DNA of 64,000 nucleotides from JAEUIX01 sp046156035 (GTDB lineage: Bacteria; Planctomycetota; Phycisphaerae; Phycisphaerales; UBA1924), in NCBI GenBank assembly GCA_046156035.1, contig JBJXEW010000044.1, positions 1-64,000 on the forward strand. The letters run 5' to 3'. Position numbers and translations under genes: made by a program. The stretch's first letter is position 1. Every line of letters starts with the position of its first letter. Below, one piece after another: positions 1 through 8,876 of the stretch. The notes under the pieces were generated by a model. That model was not told the origin of the DNA. It saw nothing but the letters and a program-made list of their open reading frames with translations, and searched no databases.

Positions 1-3000
1 GCGGACGATCTGGAGCGGCTGATCGCGCTGCGGCCGATTCGTGCGCGGCGGGCGAGTGTGGCGAAGCGCGCGTGGATGTTTGCCCGCCGCAACCGCGGCA
101 CGCTGGCGGGGAGCGTGGCGACGGGCGTGATCGTGGCCGTGCTCGCGGGGGTGCTTCTGGGTCGGTTGGTGCTGGCTCCGCGCTGGGCCGCGGCGGATGT
201 GGCGCGGGCCCGCACCGAACTGCTTGCGCCCGGCCTCACCATGCACGTCTTTCTCAGCGTGATGCACGAGCGCCCCACGCAGGCCGATCCGCACGCCACA
301 CAGGTGCTCAATCGCGCCTTGGCCCACTACGACGCGGCCATGCGTTTCGGGGCTGCGCCGCGCCACGCCCGTGTAGAGCGGGCGGGCGTGCTGGCTGCGC
401 TGGCCGCAACCCTGCCGCCCCTGCCCGAGGCGGGCCCGCCGGGCACGGGCTCGCGTGCGGCACGAGCCGTTGCCGATGCGCTGCGGGCACGCGGCCTGGC
501 CGCGTTCCTGCTCGGAGACATGGCCAGCGCGCTCGATGCCTGGGCCCGCCTGGATGCACTTGACGGCGGCGAAGCCGGGGCTGATTCGGGCGGGGGCGAT
601 GCGCTCGTCGCCGCGGGACAGGGCCTGCTCTATCTGCACGATGAGCAGCACGCCCGCGCCTATCCGCGGCTGGACCGGGCCGTGCGTGAGTTCCCCGCCG
701 CGGCGTTCCTGCGTGTGCGCCTGGCCGAGGCCGCGGCACGCTGCGGCGACACCGACCGGGCCGCGCGGCTGCTCGACGCGGCGGAGCGGGCCGGGCCGGA
801 CCCGTACAGCGGCACGGAGCGGGTGCGGGCTCTGGTGGCCGCGGCGGCGGGGCGGCATGATGAGGCTCGGGCGCGATACGAGGCGCTGTTGAAAGACGCG
901 GGCGGCGACTTCGTCAATCACGCGCTGTACCAGTACGCCCAGTACCTCGAGTCGCGGGGTGAGCGCGAAGCGGCCGTGAGGGTGTACGCGCGGGCCATCG
1001 GCACGGGCCTTGGCTACGCCCGCCCGCGAGCCGCGCTGGCCCGTGCCGCCGAGGCGTGGTGGACCGGGCTGACGGCCCGCGAGCGGGCCGGGCACCTGCG
1101 CGGGGCGGTCGACACCGGGAATGCCCCGGGCACGCTGGGCGAAGTCTTTGCCCAGTTGGCGTGGGTACCAACGACGGCGGCACCGCTTCATCCCCCTCCG
1201 CCCCCGGCGGAGGGGGTGCCCGAGTCTGCGAGGGCGGGGGAGGCCATTTCTCACCTCGCCCACGATGAGGCCGCAGGCCCAATCGTGGCGCAGACCAGCA
1301 CAGCCCCTCCCCCGTCCGCCTCCGGCGGCCACCCCCTCCGCTCGGGAGCGGAGGGGGATGCACCCGTGCCTTCCCCCGCCCGTCAATCTGGGCAATCCAG
1401 GCCTCATTTTCCCTTCTTCACACAGATTCCCCCGCTCTTCGCGCTCACCTCGCCGCCAGATTCCGCTCCCTTCATTACGCGAGCCTCCTGTATGGAGGTG
1501 GCCCGCGCCCTGGAGGCCGCGGACATGGCACGCTTCAACCCTTGGTTTCTCTCTTCCATCCCTTCATGGCTCAAAGACCTGCGCGTGGCCGGGTGGGGCA
1601 TGCCCGCGGCGAGCGCACCGGCCCGCGCGGCGGACTGGGTGTGGACACGCCTGACGCGCACGGCGCACGGGCGGCCGCTGATCGGGGCGGCGCTGGCCGC
1701 GGTGGTGGGTGGTGGCGGTGCGGCGCTGGTGCCCGCGACGGATGCCAGTGGGCAACCGATGCCCCCCTGCGGCCAAGCCGCGTGGACGCAGGTGGCCACG
1801 ACCGGGCCGGCAGCGCGATACCGGCACGCCATGGCGGGCAACGCCACGCACGCCGTGCTCTTTGGCGGCGTGAACAACGCCAACACCATCCTCGGCGACA
1901 CATGGTTGTGGAGCGGGAGCGCGTGGGCGCAGGCCGCGCCCGCCACGTCTCCACCTGCGCGATACCTGGGCACGATGTGCTATGACCGCGCCCGCGATGA
2001 AGTGCTGCTCTTCGGCGGCTTCGCCGGTGGCCCGCCGTCGGTGGTGGGCGACACATGGGCGTATAAGAACGGCGATTGGACCCTGCGCTCGACAACCGGG
2101 CCCTCGCCGCGGTACGGGGCCATGATGGCCTTCGACTCTCACCGCAACGTGGTGGTGCTCTTCGGGGGCGATGTGGGGGGGAACCAGACGTGGGAGTGGG
2201 ACGGCGCGGTGTGGACGCTGCGCAGCGTGTCCGGCCCCCCGACGCGAACCGAAGGATTCATGGTCTACGACGCGCTCCGCCGCCGCACCGTCATGGGCTT
2301 CGGCGTGATACCGGGCACGGGCACACGCTATCAGGATTGCTGGCTGTGGGACGGTGCCACCTGGACCAGCGGTCCCACACCGCCGGGCCCAACCCGCTAC
2401 GGGGTTGCCGGAGCCTTCGACGCGGATCGCGGCAAGGTCGTGATCGTGGGCGGCCACGACGGAAACTTCAGCGACACCACGGCGGAGTTCGGCACCACCT
2501 GGACAGTGCAGCCCGTGCCGGGCCCGGAGCAGGCATCCTTCACATCGCTGGTGTATTTCGAGCCGCACCGGCGGCATGTGCTCTTCGGTGGCGATAACAG
2601 CAACGCTGCCGGCTTCCTGGGAAACACTTGGGTGTACGCCGCCTCGGATGCCCCCACGGTGTACACACCGCCCGAGGGCACGAGCGCCTGCTACGGCGGC
2701 GAGCGCACGCTCAGCGTGATCGCGGTGGGCTCGGCCACGCTCACCTACCAGTGGCGCAAGGACGGCATGGACTTGGTTGACGGCCCCACCGGCAGCGGCT
2801 CCATCATCTCGGGCGCGACCTCGCCCACGCTCACGCTGGGCGGCACACGCCCGGATGATGCCGGCGACTACGACTGCGTCATCACCAACACCTGCGGCGG
2901 CGCCACGACCGAGGCCGCGGCCTTCTCCGTCTGCGTGACCGAGTACAACTGCGACGGCTCGCTCAACCCCGACGACCTGGGCGACTACATCACCGACTAC

Positions 3001-3183
3001 TACACCACCCCGCACATCCCCGGCCCCGGCGGCTATGCCCTGCCCTGCCCGGAGAACGAGGTGCCCTACGACGCGGGCTACAAGGTGAACTACACGCTCG
3101 ACGGCAGCCCGCAGTGCCATGCTCCCAACCCGGACAACCTGGGCGACTTCATCACGGAGTATTACGGCTCGGTGTGCAACTGA
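1..3183 (+). CDS. Ser/Thr-kinase-like membrane protein with TPR, kelch, Ig-like and dockerin-like parts (5' partial)
   Basis: The frame is open from base 1, so the N-terminus lies outside the window; 1060 residues are visible. The first 30 residues (DDLERLIALRPIRAR followed by FARRNRG) match the juxtamembrane end of planctomycete Ser/Thr protein kinases, so the missing part is probably a kinase domain (inference). A membrane segment follows at visible residues 34-57, then an Ala-rich helical TPR-like region to about 385. After that come a low-complexity stretch holding two strong palindromes (1192-1216 and 1332-1357), a second hydrophobic segment (PLIGAALAAVVGGGGAAL), about five kelch-type repeats (HAVLFGG, EVLLFGG, VVVLFGG) at roughly 585-880, an Ig-like domain (YQWRKDG, DAGDYDC) and a dockerin-like end with two DNLGDFIT/DDLGDYIT units. 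Kinases of this type do not usually carry kelch and dockerin parts, so this may be a fusion of two genes across the palindromes. Confidence 0.75.
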   Translation, partial: ADDLERLIALRPIRARRASVAKRAWMFARRNRGTLAGSVATGVIVAVLAGVLLGRLVLAPRWAAADVARARTELLAPGLTMHVFLSVMHERPTQADPHATQVLNRALAHYDAAMRFGAAPRHARVERAGVLAALAATLPPLPEAGPPGTGSRAARAVADALRARGLAAFLLGDMASALDAWARLDALDGGEAGADSGGGDALVAAGQGLLYLHDEQHARAYPRLDRAVREFPAAAFLRVRLAEAAARCGDTDRAARLLDAAERAGPDPYSGTERVRALVAAAAGRHDEARARYEALLKDAGGDFVNHALYQYAQYLESRGEREAAVRVYARAIGTGLGYARPRAALARAAEAWWTGLTARERAGHLRGAVDTGNAPGTLGEVFAQLAWVPTTAAPLHPPPPPAEGVPESARAGEAISHLAHDEAAGPIVAQTSTAPPPSASGGHPLRSGAEGDAPVPSPARQSGQSRPHFPFFTQIPPLFALTSPPDSAPFITRASCMEVARALEAADMARFNPWFLSSIPSWLKDLRVAGWGMPAASAPARAADWVWTRLTRTAHGRPLIGAALAAVVGGGGAALVPATDASGQPMPPCGQAAWTQVATTGPAARYRHAMAGNATHAVLFGGVNNANTILGDTWLWSGSAWAQAAPATSPPARYLGTMCYDRARDEVLLFGGFAGGPPSVVGDTWAYKNGDWTLRSTTGPSPRYGAMMAFDSHRNVVVLFGGDVGGNQTWEWDGAVWTLRSVSGPPTRTEGFMVYDALRRRTVMGFGVIPGTGTRYQDCWLWDGATWTSGPTPPGPTRYGVAGAFDADRGKVVIVGGHDGNFSDTTAEFGTTWTVQPVPGPEQASFTSLVYFEPHRRHVLFGGDNSNAAGFLGNTWVYAASDAPTVYTPPEGTSACYGGERTLSVIAVGSATLTYQWRKDGMDLVDGPTGSGSIISGATSPTLTLGGTRPDDAGDYDCVITNTCGGATTEAAAFSVCVTEYNCDGSLNPDDLGDYITDYYTTPHIPGPGGYALPCPENEVPYDAGYKVNYTLDGSPQCHAPNPDNLGDFITEYYGSVCN
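1192..1357. repeat. Pair of long palindromes (REP-like family D) inside coding sequence
   Basis: Two hairpins with nearly the same sequence: 1192-1216 has arms CCCCCTCCGCC/GGCGGAGGGGG with a 3-base loop, and 1332-1357 has arms CCCCCTCCGCT/AGCGGAGGGGG with a 4-base loop. They flank about 115 bp of low-complexity sequence. A related palindrome (arms CCCCCTCCC/GGGAGGGGG) is at 8755-8775. All lie in frame within open coding sequence. Confidence 0.7.
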
Positions 3184-3603
3184 GGGCGGGGCGCAGGGCC
3201 TCCTCACCGCGCACCACGCCCCCTGGCCTCCACCGGGGATGCACGACGCGCCGCCCCACCCGCACGGGAGATCGGGCGGGCGTGGAGCATCGGCCCCCAC
3301 ATGGCGACCGATGCTTCCGCCGCGAACGCGCCGTTCTCGCCTGCACCGTTGCGCGGTGCCGAATGCTGAAAACGGGCAGTTTTCCGTGCGCGTGGCTTCG
3401 CCACGGCCCACGGCTACTCACCTGCGCGGCTTCGCCGCGGCAAGCCCGGCCCACCCCGGCCGCCCGGCGCGCCTAGCATTGCTCGTGATCTCTGTTTGGC
3501 CCGGCCCTGTCGGTCGAGTCCTCTCTGGTCTCCCGACGCTTTCTCTGCCCGAGTCCAAGCAGCGGCCGTTTCCAAAATGTCAGTTCGGGTCTGGAGTAAA
3601 GCC
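3184..3603. other. Intergenic region with palindromic repeats upstream of the RRM gene
   Basis: No convincing gene is seen in these 420 bp. The region holds two GGCTTCGCC-type hairpins at 3391-3440, listed separately. It also probably holds the promoter of the RRM gene, but no clear -35/-10 pair could be picked. A GGAG ribosome-binding site lies about 10 bases before the ATG at 3604. Confidence 0.5.
3391..3440. repeat. REP-like family E copy 1 (GGCTTCGCC hairpins)
   Basis: Two small hairpins, CGTGGCTTCGCCACG and CGCGGCTTCGCCGCG, separated by GGCTACTCACCT. The same GGCTACTCACCT spacer and a following hairpin (CACGGCTTTGCCGTG) recur at 4110-4137, so this is a dispersed repeat that flanks the RRM gene on both sides. 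Confidence 0.6.
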
Positions 3604-3930
3604 ATGAAGCTTTACGTAGGTAATCTTTCGTTCAACACGTCCGAGGCTCAGTTGCGCGACCTGTTCGCGGCTCACGGCGAGGTGGCTTCGGCCGCCCTCG
3701 TCATGGACCGTGAGACGGGCCGCCCGCGCGGCTTCGGCTTCGTTGAGTTCAACAACGACGAGCACGCCAAGGCCGCGATGGCCGCGCTGAGCGGCAAGAA
3801 CATCGACGGTCGCGACCTGACGGTCAACGAGGCCAAGCCCCGCGAGGCCGGCGGCGGCGGCGGTCGTGGCTTCGGTGGCGGCGGTGGTGGTGGCCGCAGC
3901 GGCGGCGGCGGTGGTGGCGGCCGCTGGTAA
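3604..3930 (+). CDS. Glycine-rich RNA-binding protein (RRM domain)
   Basis: A 108-residue protein with one RNA recognition motif followed by a Gly/Arg tail. RNP2 is LYVGNL (residues 3-8) and RNP1 is RGFGFVEF (about 42-49). The tail from about residue 80 is almost all glycine with scattered Arg, Phe and Ser and ends in GGGRW. This matches the small bacterial Rbp family of single-RRM proteins, thought to act as RNA chaperones or cold-stress proteins in the cytoplasm (family knowledge). The ATG at 3604 was chosen over an upstream GTG at 3496 because the RRM begins immediately and a GGAG site precedes it. The gene stands alone, flanked by family E repeats and followed by a strong terminator. Confidence 0.93.
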   Translation: MKLYVGNLSFNTSEAQLRDLFAAHGEVASAALVMDRETGRPRGFGFVEFNNDEHAKAAMAALSGKNIDGRDLTVNEAKPREAGGGGGRGFGGGGGGGRSGGGGGGGRW

Positions 3931-3980
3931 GAAGTTGTCTCGCGGCAACCGTTGCCGCGATGACGGGTTGATATGACAAG

Positions 3981-4010
3981 GGCCGGGGCCGAGTGGCTCC
4001 GGCCTTTTTT
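3981..4010 (+). terminator. Intrinsic terminator of the RRM gene
   Basis: A 10-bp stem (GGCCGGGGCC pairs with GGCTCCGGCC, with one G-U pair) has a GAGT loop and is followed by six T residues, 50 bp after the RRM stop codon. Confidence 0.9.
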
Positions 4011-4077
4011 CGTGGGCTCAGGTCTGCGTGTCGCCCTCGGGGCGTTGAGCCCCTCGGGCGGGACGAAGAGAAGGCGC

Positions 4078-4137
4078 GCTCCCCGGGGTGCCGCTGCGCG
4101 GCGACCCCGGGCTACTCACCTTCACGGCTTTGCCGTG
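4078..4137. repeat. REP-like family E copy 2
   Basis: A GC-rich palindrome (CCGGGGTGCCGC...GACCCCGG) is followed by GGCTACTCACCT and the hairpin CACGGCTTTGCCGTG. The spacer and hairpin match the copy at 3391-3440. Confidence 0.6.
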
Positions 4138-4165
4138 TGTACCGAGGCGGCGGCACCGGCAGTCA

Positions 4166-4194
4166 ACGAAAAAGGCCGGGCTTGCGCCCGGCCC
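4166..4194 (-). terminator. Intrinsic terminator downstream of the M16 protease gene
   Basis: On the minus strand, GGGCCGGGC, a short loop and GCCCGGCC are followed by TTTTT. It lies about 90 bp after the stop codon at 4281. Confidence 0.85.
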
Positions 4195-4280
4195 TCTTTG
4201 TGTCATACGCGGTGCGGAACAGGAGCCCTCACTCACGGTCGGGCTGCATGTTGGGCTGCATGTCTGGCCGCGCGTGGGGC

Positions 4281-7151
4281 CTACTTGGTCTGGTCGGGCG
4301 CGGCCGCCGCGCCCGCCTTGGGCCTGACGCCGATGCGGAACGTGGACTCGGGCTTGTAGTACTTGGCGAAGTTCTCGCGGATCTCGTCGGCGGTGAAGGC
4401 CTGGAAGGCGGCGGGGCCCTCCATGGTGTCGTCGAGCGTGAAGCCGCGGTAGGAGAGCGTGGCGAGGCGGCCCTGCCAGAAGCCGGGCTCCTTCATCTGC
4501 TCCTCAAACTGGTTGGCGAACTGCTTGCGAGCGGTGTCCATCTCGTCGGCGGTGGGGCCGTTCTTCGCGAAGTTGGCGTACACCTCTTCGAGGGCGGGGC
4601 CGAGCAGTTCGGCCTTCTCAGGAGCGGTGGGGGCCGCGGCGGTGAACTGGCCCCAGCCGGGATAGGCCACGCCCGGCTGCACCTGGGCCGAGATGGAGTA
4701 GACGAGTTGCTTCTCCTCGCGGATGGCCTTGACGAGGCGTGTGGAGACGAGGCGGGCGGCCATCTGCATCAGGCGGCTGTCGCGCACGTTCCGGGCATCG
4801 GGGCCGTAGAACCCATCGAACACAATCGCCTGCGGCGTCTTGGTCTCCAGATCGACCATCTTGATGACGGGCCCGGGCACGTGCTTGATCTGGCGGAGGT
4901 TGGCCAGGGTCTTGTCGGTGATGCGCTCGCGCTTGGAGAGCGAGCCCAGATACTTGGCGACGAGGGCTTCGGCGGCATCGTGCTGGATGTCGCCGACGAC
5001 GGCGACCTCGATGGGGGCCGAAGCGATGATGCGCTTGAGCCAGGCCTGGGCCTTGGCGAGCGTCATCGCCTCAACGTGCTCCTTCTGCAGGGGCTTGATC
5101 CGGGCCTCGCCGGCCGGGTAAAGCAACTCGTTGGCAGTTTCCATCAGCACGCCCTGCGGCTGAACCTTGCGCTGCTCGATCGCCTGGAGTTGGCTCGCCT
5201 TCCACTGCTCGAACGCGGCGGGCTCGATGATCGGGTCGGTGAGCAGGGCGTAGGCCAGTTGCATGCCCGTGTCGAGATCGGACGGGCTGCCGGAGACGGT
5301 CAGCGAGAAGGTGTCGGGCGAACCGCCGCCGCCACCACGACCGCCGCGGCCACCGCCGCCGCCATCGCCGCCGCGCACGGAGACCTTCTTGCCGGTCATG
5401 AAGTCGCGGATCTGTGTGCTGGAGAGGGTGCTGGTTGCGGGGCGGCCCCAGGCGAGGCCCGCCGCGTCGGAGACGCCGCGGTTGTCGGCGGTCTCTTCGA
5501 TCTGGCCGCCGGCGAGGGTGATGGTGATGGTGACATCGTCCTTGCGCTGATCCATGTAGCGGTGGTGGAGGCGGACGCCGTTGTCAAGCCACGCGCTGGC
5601 GACGCTGCTGCCAGGGTGCACCTTGCTCTCGGCAACCTTGCCGCCGGCAGGTTGGGTTGAGAGGAGGCTGGTGGCGCGGGTCTTCTCCGCGTCAGCCGCG
5701 GGAGAGACCTTGAGGGCCTCGGAGCCGAACTTGACGAGGTCGGCCTCGCTGGGCACGCCGGGGCCGGCGGGGAGCGTGGCGGTGAAGACGGCGCTGGAGA
5801 AATCGAAGTTGCGGGTGAAGGCCTCGGAAACCTCGGAGGTGCTGATGGTGGGGAGGATTTTCTTGAGCGTGTCGAGCCGCTGCGCGGCGGACATGATCGG
5901 CTCGCCGTCGGCCACGGCGCCGTTGATGCGAGCGATGACGGCGCGGGCCGGGAGCGTGCTCTCACGGGCCACGCCCTCCTCGGCGCTGGAGAGGATGGTC
6001 TTCTTGGCGTCGTCGAGTTCGCTGTCTTTGAAGCCGTGGAGCGTGGCGCGGCGGACCTCGGTTGCGAGGTCGGTGATCATGGCCTGCCACTTGTCGGGTG
6101 TGCCGCTCGCCTGCACCTCGGCCTGACGGAAGACGCGGTACTCATCGCCGATGGAGCCGGAAGCGGAGAGGTAATTGGCCTTGCCCGCGGCAAGGTTGTC
6201 GCCAAGACGGCGGTTGAAGGCGAACTGACCGATGGTGTCGATGAGTTCTCGCCGCATGGCGCTGAGCGTGGTGGTGGGGCCAGCGGGGGCGTTGATGCGC
6301 GTGAGCGTGACGTTGGCGGTCTTGAGTTCGGCATCGGTGGCGATGATGGCGCGGTAGCCGGTGGTGGGCTTCACGCCCACGTCGCGGTCGGCGGGCACGG
6401 GGGCCCTCTTGCCGTCGGCGAAGGCCTTTTTGATGTGCTCCACAACGGGCGCGGGGTCGGTGTCGCCGACGAAGATCACGGTCATGTTGCTGGGGGTGTA
6501 GTAGCGGCTGTAGTAGTCGCGGAAGTCGGGCTCCATCACGCTGGCGAGCGTGGCATCGGTGCCGATGGGGAGGCGCTGGCCGAAGGTGGACTCGGGGGCG
6601 ATGCGCTCGATGATGTACTCGCCGACGCGCTGCTGTGCAGAGAGGCGGGTGCGTTTCTCCTCCTGGATCACGCCGCGCTCTTCTTCGATCTCCGCGGGTG
6701 TGAGGAGGAGGCGCAGGGCGACGTCGGACATGAAGAGGAGGGCCTTGTCGAGGGTCTCGCCCTTGGTGTCGGGGAGGTAGAGTTGGTAGGTGGTCTGATC
6801 GAAACTGGTGAAGGCGTTCTGGTCGCGGCCGAAGGCCAGGCCGATGCTCTGGAAGAAGTCGATGACCGTGCCGGGGGGGAAGTTCTTGGAGCCGTTGAAG
6901 GCCATGTGCTCCAGGTAGTGGGCGATGCCGCGCTGCGCGTCGGTCTCGTTGAGCGAGCCGGTGTTGACGTGCATCCAGATGGCGGCGCGGCCTTCGGGGT
7001 TGCCGTGCTTGCGGATGATGTAGGACAGGCCGTTGTCGAGCGTGCCGGTGACGAGGGCCGGGTCGGTGGGCAGGGGCTCATCGGCGCGGGCGGGCAACAC
7101 GAACGTGCAGGCCGCGAGCGAGGCGGCCACGAGGAAGCGGGAGGTGTGCAT
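4281..7151 (-). CDS. Secreted M16 family zinc metalloprotease (insulinase-like, catalytic)
   Basis: A 956-residue protein with a signal peptide (residues 1-23, ending PARA before DEPLPTD). The inverted zinc-binding motif HYLEH is at residues 78-82 and a downstream Glu cluster (EEERG, about 156-160) probably supplies the third ligand, so the N-terminal peptidase half looks active. A second M16-type half follows, with LDNGVRLHHRYM near residue 530 and a Gly-rich loop near 590. This two-half layout resembles PqqL/pitrilysin-like peptidases that degrade peptides in the periplasm (family knowledge). ATG at 7151 was chosen because it starts the signal peptide; the longer open frame upstream is only antisense to the next gene. 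The neighbouring non-catalytic M16 gene is transcribed ahead of it, 116 bp upstream. Confidence 0.92.
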   Translation of the reverse strand: MHTSRFLVAASLAACTFVLPARADEPLPTDPALVTGTLDNGLSYIIRKHGNPEGRAAIWMHVNTGSLNETDAQRGIAHYLEHMAFNGSKNFPPGTVIDFFQSIGLAFGRDQNAFTSFDQTTYQLYLPDTKGETLDKALLFMSDVALRLLLTPAEIEEERGVIQEEKRTRLSAQQRVGEYIIERIAPESTFGQRLPIGTDATLASVMEPDFRDYYSRYYTPSNMTVIFVGDTDPAPVVEHIKKAFADGKRAPVPADRDVGVKPTTGYRAIIATDAELKTANVTLTRINAPAGPTTTLSAMRRELIDTIGQFAFNRRLGDNLAAGKANYLSASGSIGDEYRVFRQAEVQASGTPDKWQAMITDLATEVRRATLHGFKDSELDDAKKTILSSAEEGVARESTLPARAVIARINGAVADGEPIMSAAQRLDTLKKILPTISTSEVSEAFTRNFDFSSAVFTATLPAGPGVPSEADLVKFGSEALKVSPAADAEKTRATSLLSTQPAGGKVAESKVHPGSSVASAWLDNGVRLHHRYMDQRKDDVTITITLAGGQIEETADNRGVSDAAGLAWGRPATSTLSSTQIRDFMTGKKVSVRGGDGGGGGRGGRGGGGGSPDTFSLTVSGSPSDLDTGMQLAYALLTDPIIEPAAFEQWKASQLQAIEQRKVQPQGVLMETANELLYPAGEARIKPLQKEHVEAMTLAKAQAWLKRIIASAPIEVAVVGDIQHDAAEALVAKYLGSLSKRERITDKTLANLRQIKHVPGPVIKMVDLETKTPQAIVFDGFYGPDARNVRDSRLMQMAARLVSTRLVKAIREEKQLVYSISAQVQPGVAYPGWGQFTAAAPTAPEKAELLGPALEEVYANFAKNGPTADEMDTARKQFANQFEEQMKEPGFWQGRLATLSYRGFTLDDTMEGPAAFQAFTADEIRENFAKYYKPESTFRIGVRPKAGAAAAPDQTK

Positions 7152-7267
7152 GGGTGCTCCAAAGAGACAGCGCCCCGAGCGGGGCTGGTGCATGAGTGTA
7201 CCGGCCAGCCGGTGCATGGTTGAGCGAATCGTGCACGAACCGAACGCGAACGGATGCGGTGCGGGCA

Positions 7268-8812
7268 TTATCGCGCGGCGGGAAGGACGGTCAGTTCGAT
7301 GCGTGCCGCAGGAACCCAGAGGCGGCGCAGGACGGCGCGGGCCGCGTCGGGCGTGAGTTGGTCGTAGGTGGTGGCCGCGGCGGCGAGGCCGTCGATGGGG
7401 AGGCCGTTGGTGGTGGTGAAGGTGAGGATGGCGGACCAGTACTCGGCCTCGTTGAGGCGAGCGCGGGCATCGCGGGCGCGGGTGGCGGCTTCCTCGCGGA
7501 GTTCGGCCTCGGTCGGCCCGGTCGCGGCGAGTTCGTCGAGCGTGCGCTGCAAGATGGCAAGGGCTTCGGGCTCGTGGCCCGCGGCGGGCGGCCCGGCGGG
7601 TTGGCCCTCGCTCGCGGCCAGCGAGGCAGAGAGCATGGAGAGGCCGCTGCCCAGATAGAGGCGGCCGGGCAGCGACTGCGCCCGCACGCTGGCGGTGGGG
7701 AAGCCTGCCTCGTGCAGGCGTGGCTCGGCGCGTGTCGCGGCGATGTCCATGACTGCGGAGAGTGCGCGCGCGGCGTTGAGGTCTGCCAGGTCCGGGGTGC
7801 GAAAGGCGAGGGCGACGAGCGAGCGGGCGGGTGCGCCGGCATCGGGCTGGAACGTGAGTTGCGTGCGCGTCGGGCCGGTCTGGCGGATGGCATCGCGCAG
7901 GTCGCGGATGCCGCGCAGGGCGGAGGGCCCGGGACGCTCGCGCGCAGCGATGCCCGATGCGGCTCCGAACGAGTGCGCGGCGGCTTGCAGGGCGGTGTCG
8001 AGGGAGAGGTCGCCGACGATCGCGACTTCGATGGGGCCCGTGGCGGCGCGCTCGGCGAGCCAGGCCTGCGCGCCGGCGGGGGTGATGGCATCGACCTGAT
8101 CGAGCGTTTCGAGGGCGGCGGTGAGGCGGTCTGCCGGGAGGAGGGCGGCGAGGGCCGCGTCGTTGGCCACGGTCTGTGCGGAGCGGCCGCGGCGGGAGAC
8201 GGCCAGGCGTGCCTGACCTTTCCATGCTTCGAGGCGTGCCGGGTCGATCGACGGGCGGCTGAGCATGGCGCTGACCTGGTCGAGCATGGACTGGGCGGAG
8301 GCGGCGGGGCCGGCAGCGCGAAGCCAGAGGCCCTCAGGTGTCGCGGCACGTGCCAGGAGCACGTCTGGCGGCGTGCCGTCACGGGTCCAGGCGTTGGCGG
8401 CGGCTTGGGTGAAGCCGCGCTGGGCGTTGGTTTCGAGGACCTCGCCGCCGACGACGGTGGCGGCCACGAAGAGTTTGCCGGTGCCGGGCATGGGGCGGAT
8501 GTGGATGCGCAGGCCGTTGTCGAGCCAGAGGGAGAAGACACCGGCGGCGGGGGAGGGCTGGATCTCGAGGATGGTGTCGGAGGGAAAGGGCGGCGGTGGT
8601 TGGGCGGGGGCGGGCTGGGTGAGGCAGGCAAAGAGCGCGAGGGTGAGGGTGAGGAGAGCGCGGGATGGGTGCCCGAGACGGGAGCGAGAAGGTGAACGGG
8701 GGAAAGAACCCCACACGGAGTGTGGGGGTACCCAAGACACGGCCCACCCCCCTGCCCCCTCCCTCTGGGAGGGGGTGGCGGCATCGAGCGGTGGTTGGGC
8801 GCGTCGTTCCAT
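7268..8812 (-). CDS. M16 family protein lacking the zinc motif (probable non-catalytic partner)
   Basis: About 514 residues. The part after the signal-like segment is M16-like (SLWLDNGLRIHI, then ETNAQRGFTQAAANAW, and later IEVAIVGDLSLD). The HxxEH motif expected just after the RG is absent, so this is probably an inactive M16 subunit working with the active protease encoded next. Start choice is odd. The only ATG that fits is at 8812, which puts about 45 unusual residues (including WVPPHSVWG, a translated REP palindrome) before a normal export signal (LLTLTLALFACL, then APAQ). No ATG, GTG or TTG lies between the REP and the signal in this frame. Either the REP inserted between the start codon and the signal peptide, or a non-standard start is used. 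Confidence 0.8.
   Translation of the reverse strand: MERRAQPPLDAATPSQREGAGGWAVSWVPPHSVWGSFPRSPSRSRLGHPSRALLTLTLALFACLTQPAPAQPPPPFPSDTILEIQPSPAAGVFSLWLDNGLRIHIRPMPGTGKLFVAATVVGGEVLETNAQRGFTQAAANAWTRDGTPPDVLLARAATPEGLWLRAAGPAASAQSMLDQVSAMLSRPSIDPARLEAWKGQARLAVSRRGRSAQTVANDAALAALLPADRLTAALETLDQVDAITPAGAQAWLAERAATGPIEVAIVGDLSLDTALQAAAHSFGAASGIAARERPGPSALRGIRDLRDAIRQTGPTRTQLTFQPDAGAPARSLVALAFRTPDLADLNAARALSAVMDIAATRAEPRLHEAGFPTASVRAQSLPGRLYLGSGLSMLSASLAASEGQPAGPPAAGHEPEALAILQRTLDELAATGPTEAELREEAATRARDARARLNEAEYWSAILTFTTTNGLPIDGLAAAATTYDQLTPDAARAVLRRLWVPAARIELTVLPAAR
8709..8735. repeat. REP-like family A, diverged copy
   Basis: CCCCACAC-GGA-GTGTGGGGG followed by TACCCAA. The layout matches the family A unit of the kbl locus, with compensating changes in both arms (ACTC/GAGT replaced by ACAC/GTGT), so the hairpin is conserved. 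It lies in frame within the N-terminal coding region of the non-catalytic M16 gene and next to a second palindrome at 8755-8775. Confidence 0.75.
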
Positions 8813-8876
8813 CGTTGGTGAATCTTGTACCGGCGTGGGCGCGGTGCGTTGAGGGCGAGCCATGCCGCGGCGCGGG

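Larger units (their letters stand above)
4011..4280. other. Convergent intergenic region with repeat and terminator
   Basis: No gene is seen between the two convergent terminators. The region contains family E copy 2 and the minus-strand terminator of the M16 protease gene. Confidence 0.6.

Noticed and set aside
1564..3411. Long minus-strand frame antisense to the kelch gene (615 codons)
   Set aside because: Its composition is Arg/Ala/Gly/His-rich without domains. High GC leaves antisense frames open; the plus-strand kelch protein has clear repeats.
7152..8225. N-terminal extension of the catalytic M16 protease in the long open frame
   Set aside because: The extension is Arg/Pro/His-rich, antisense-like and overlaps the neighbouring M16 gene in another frame; a normal signal peptide begins at 7151.
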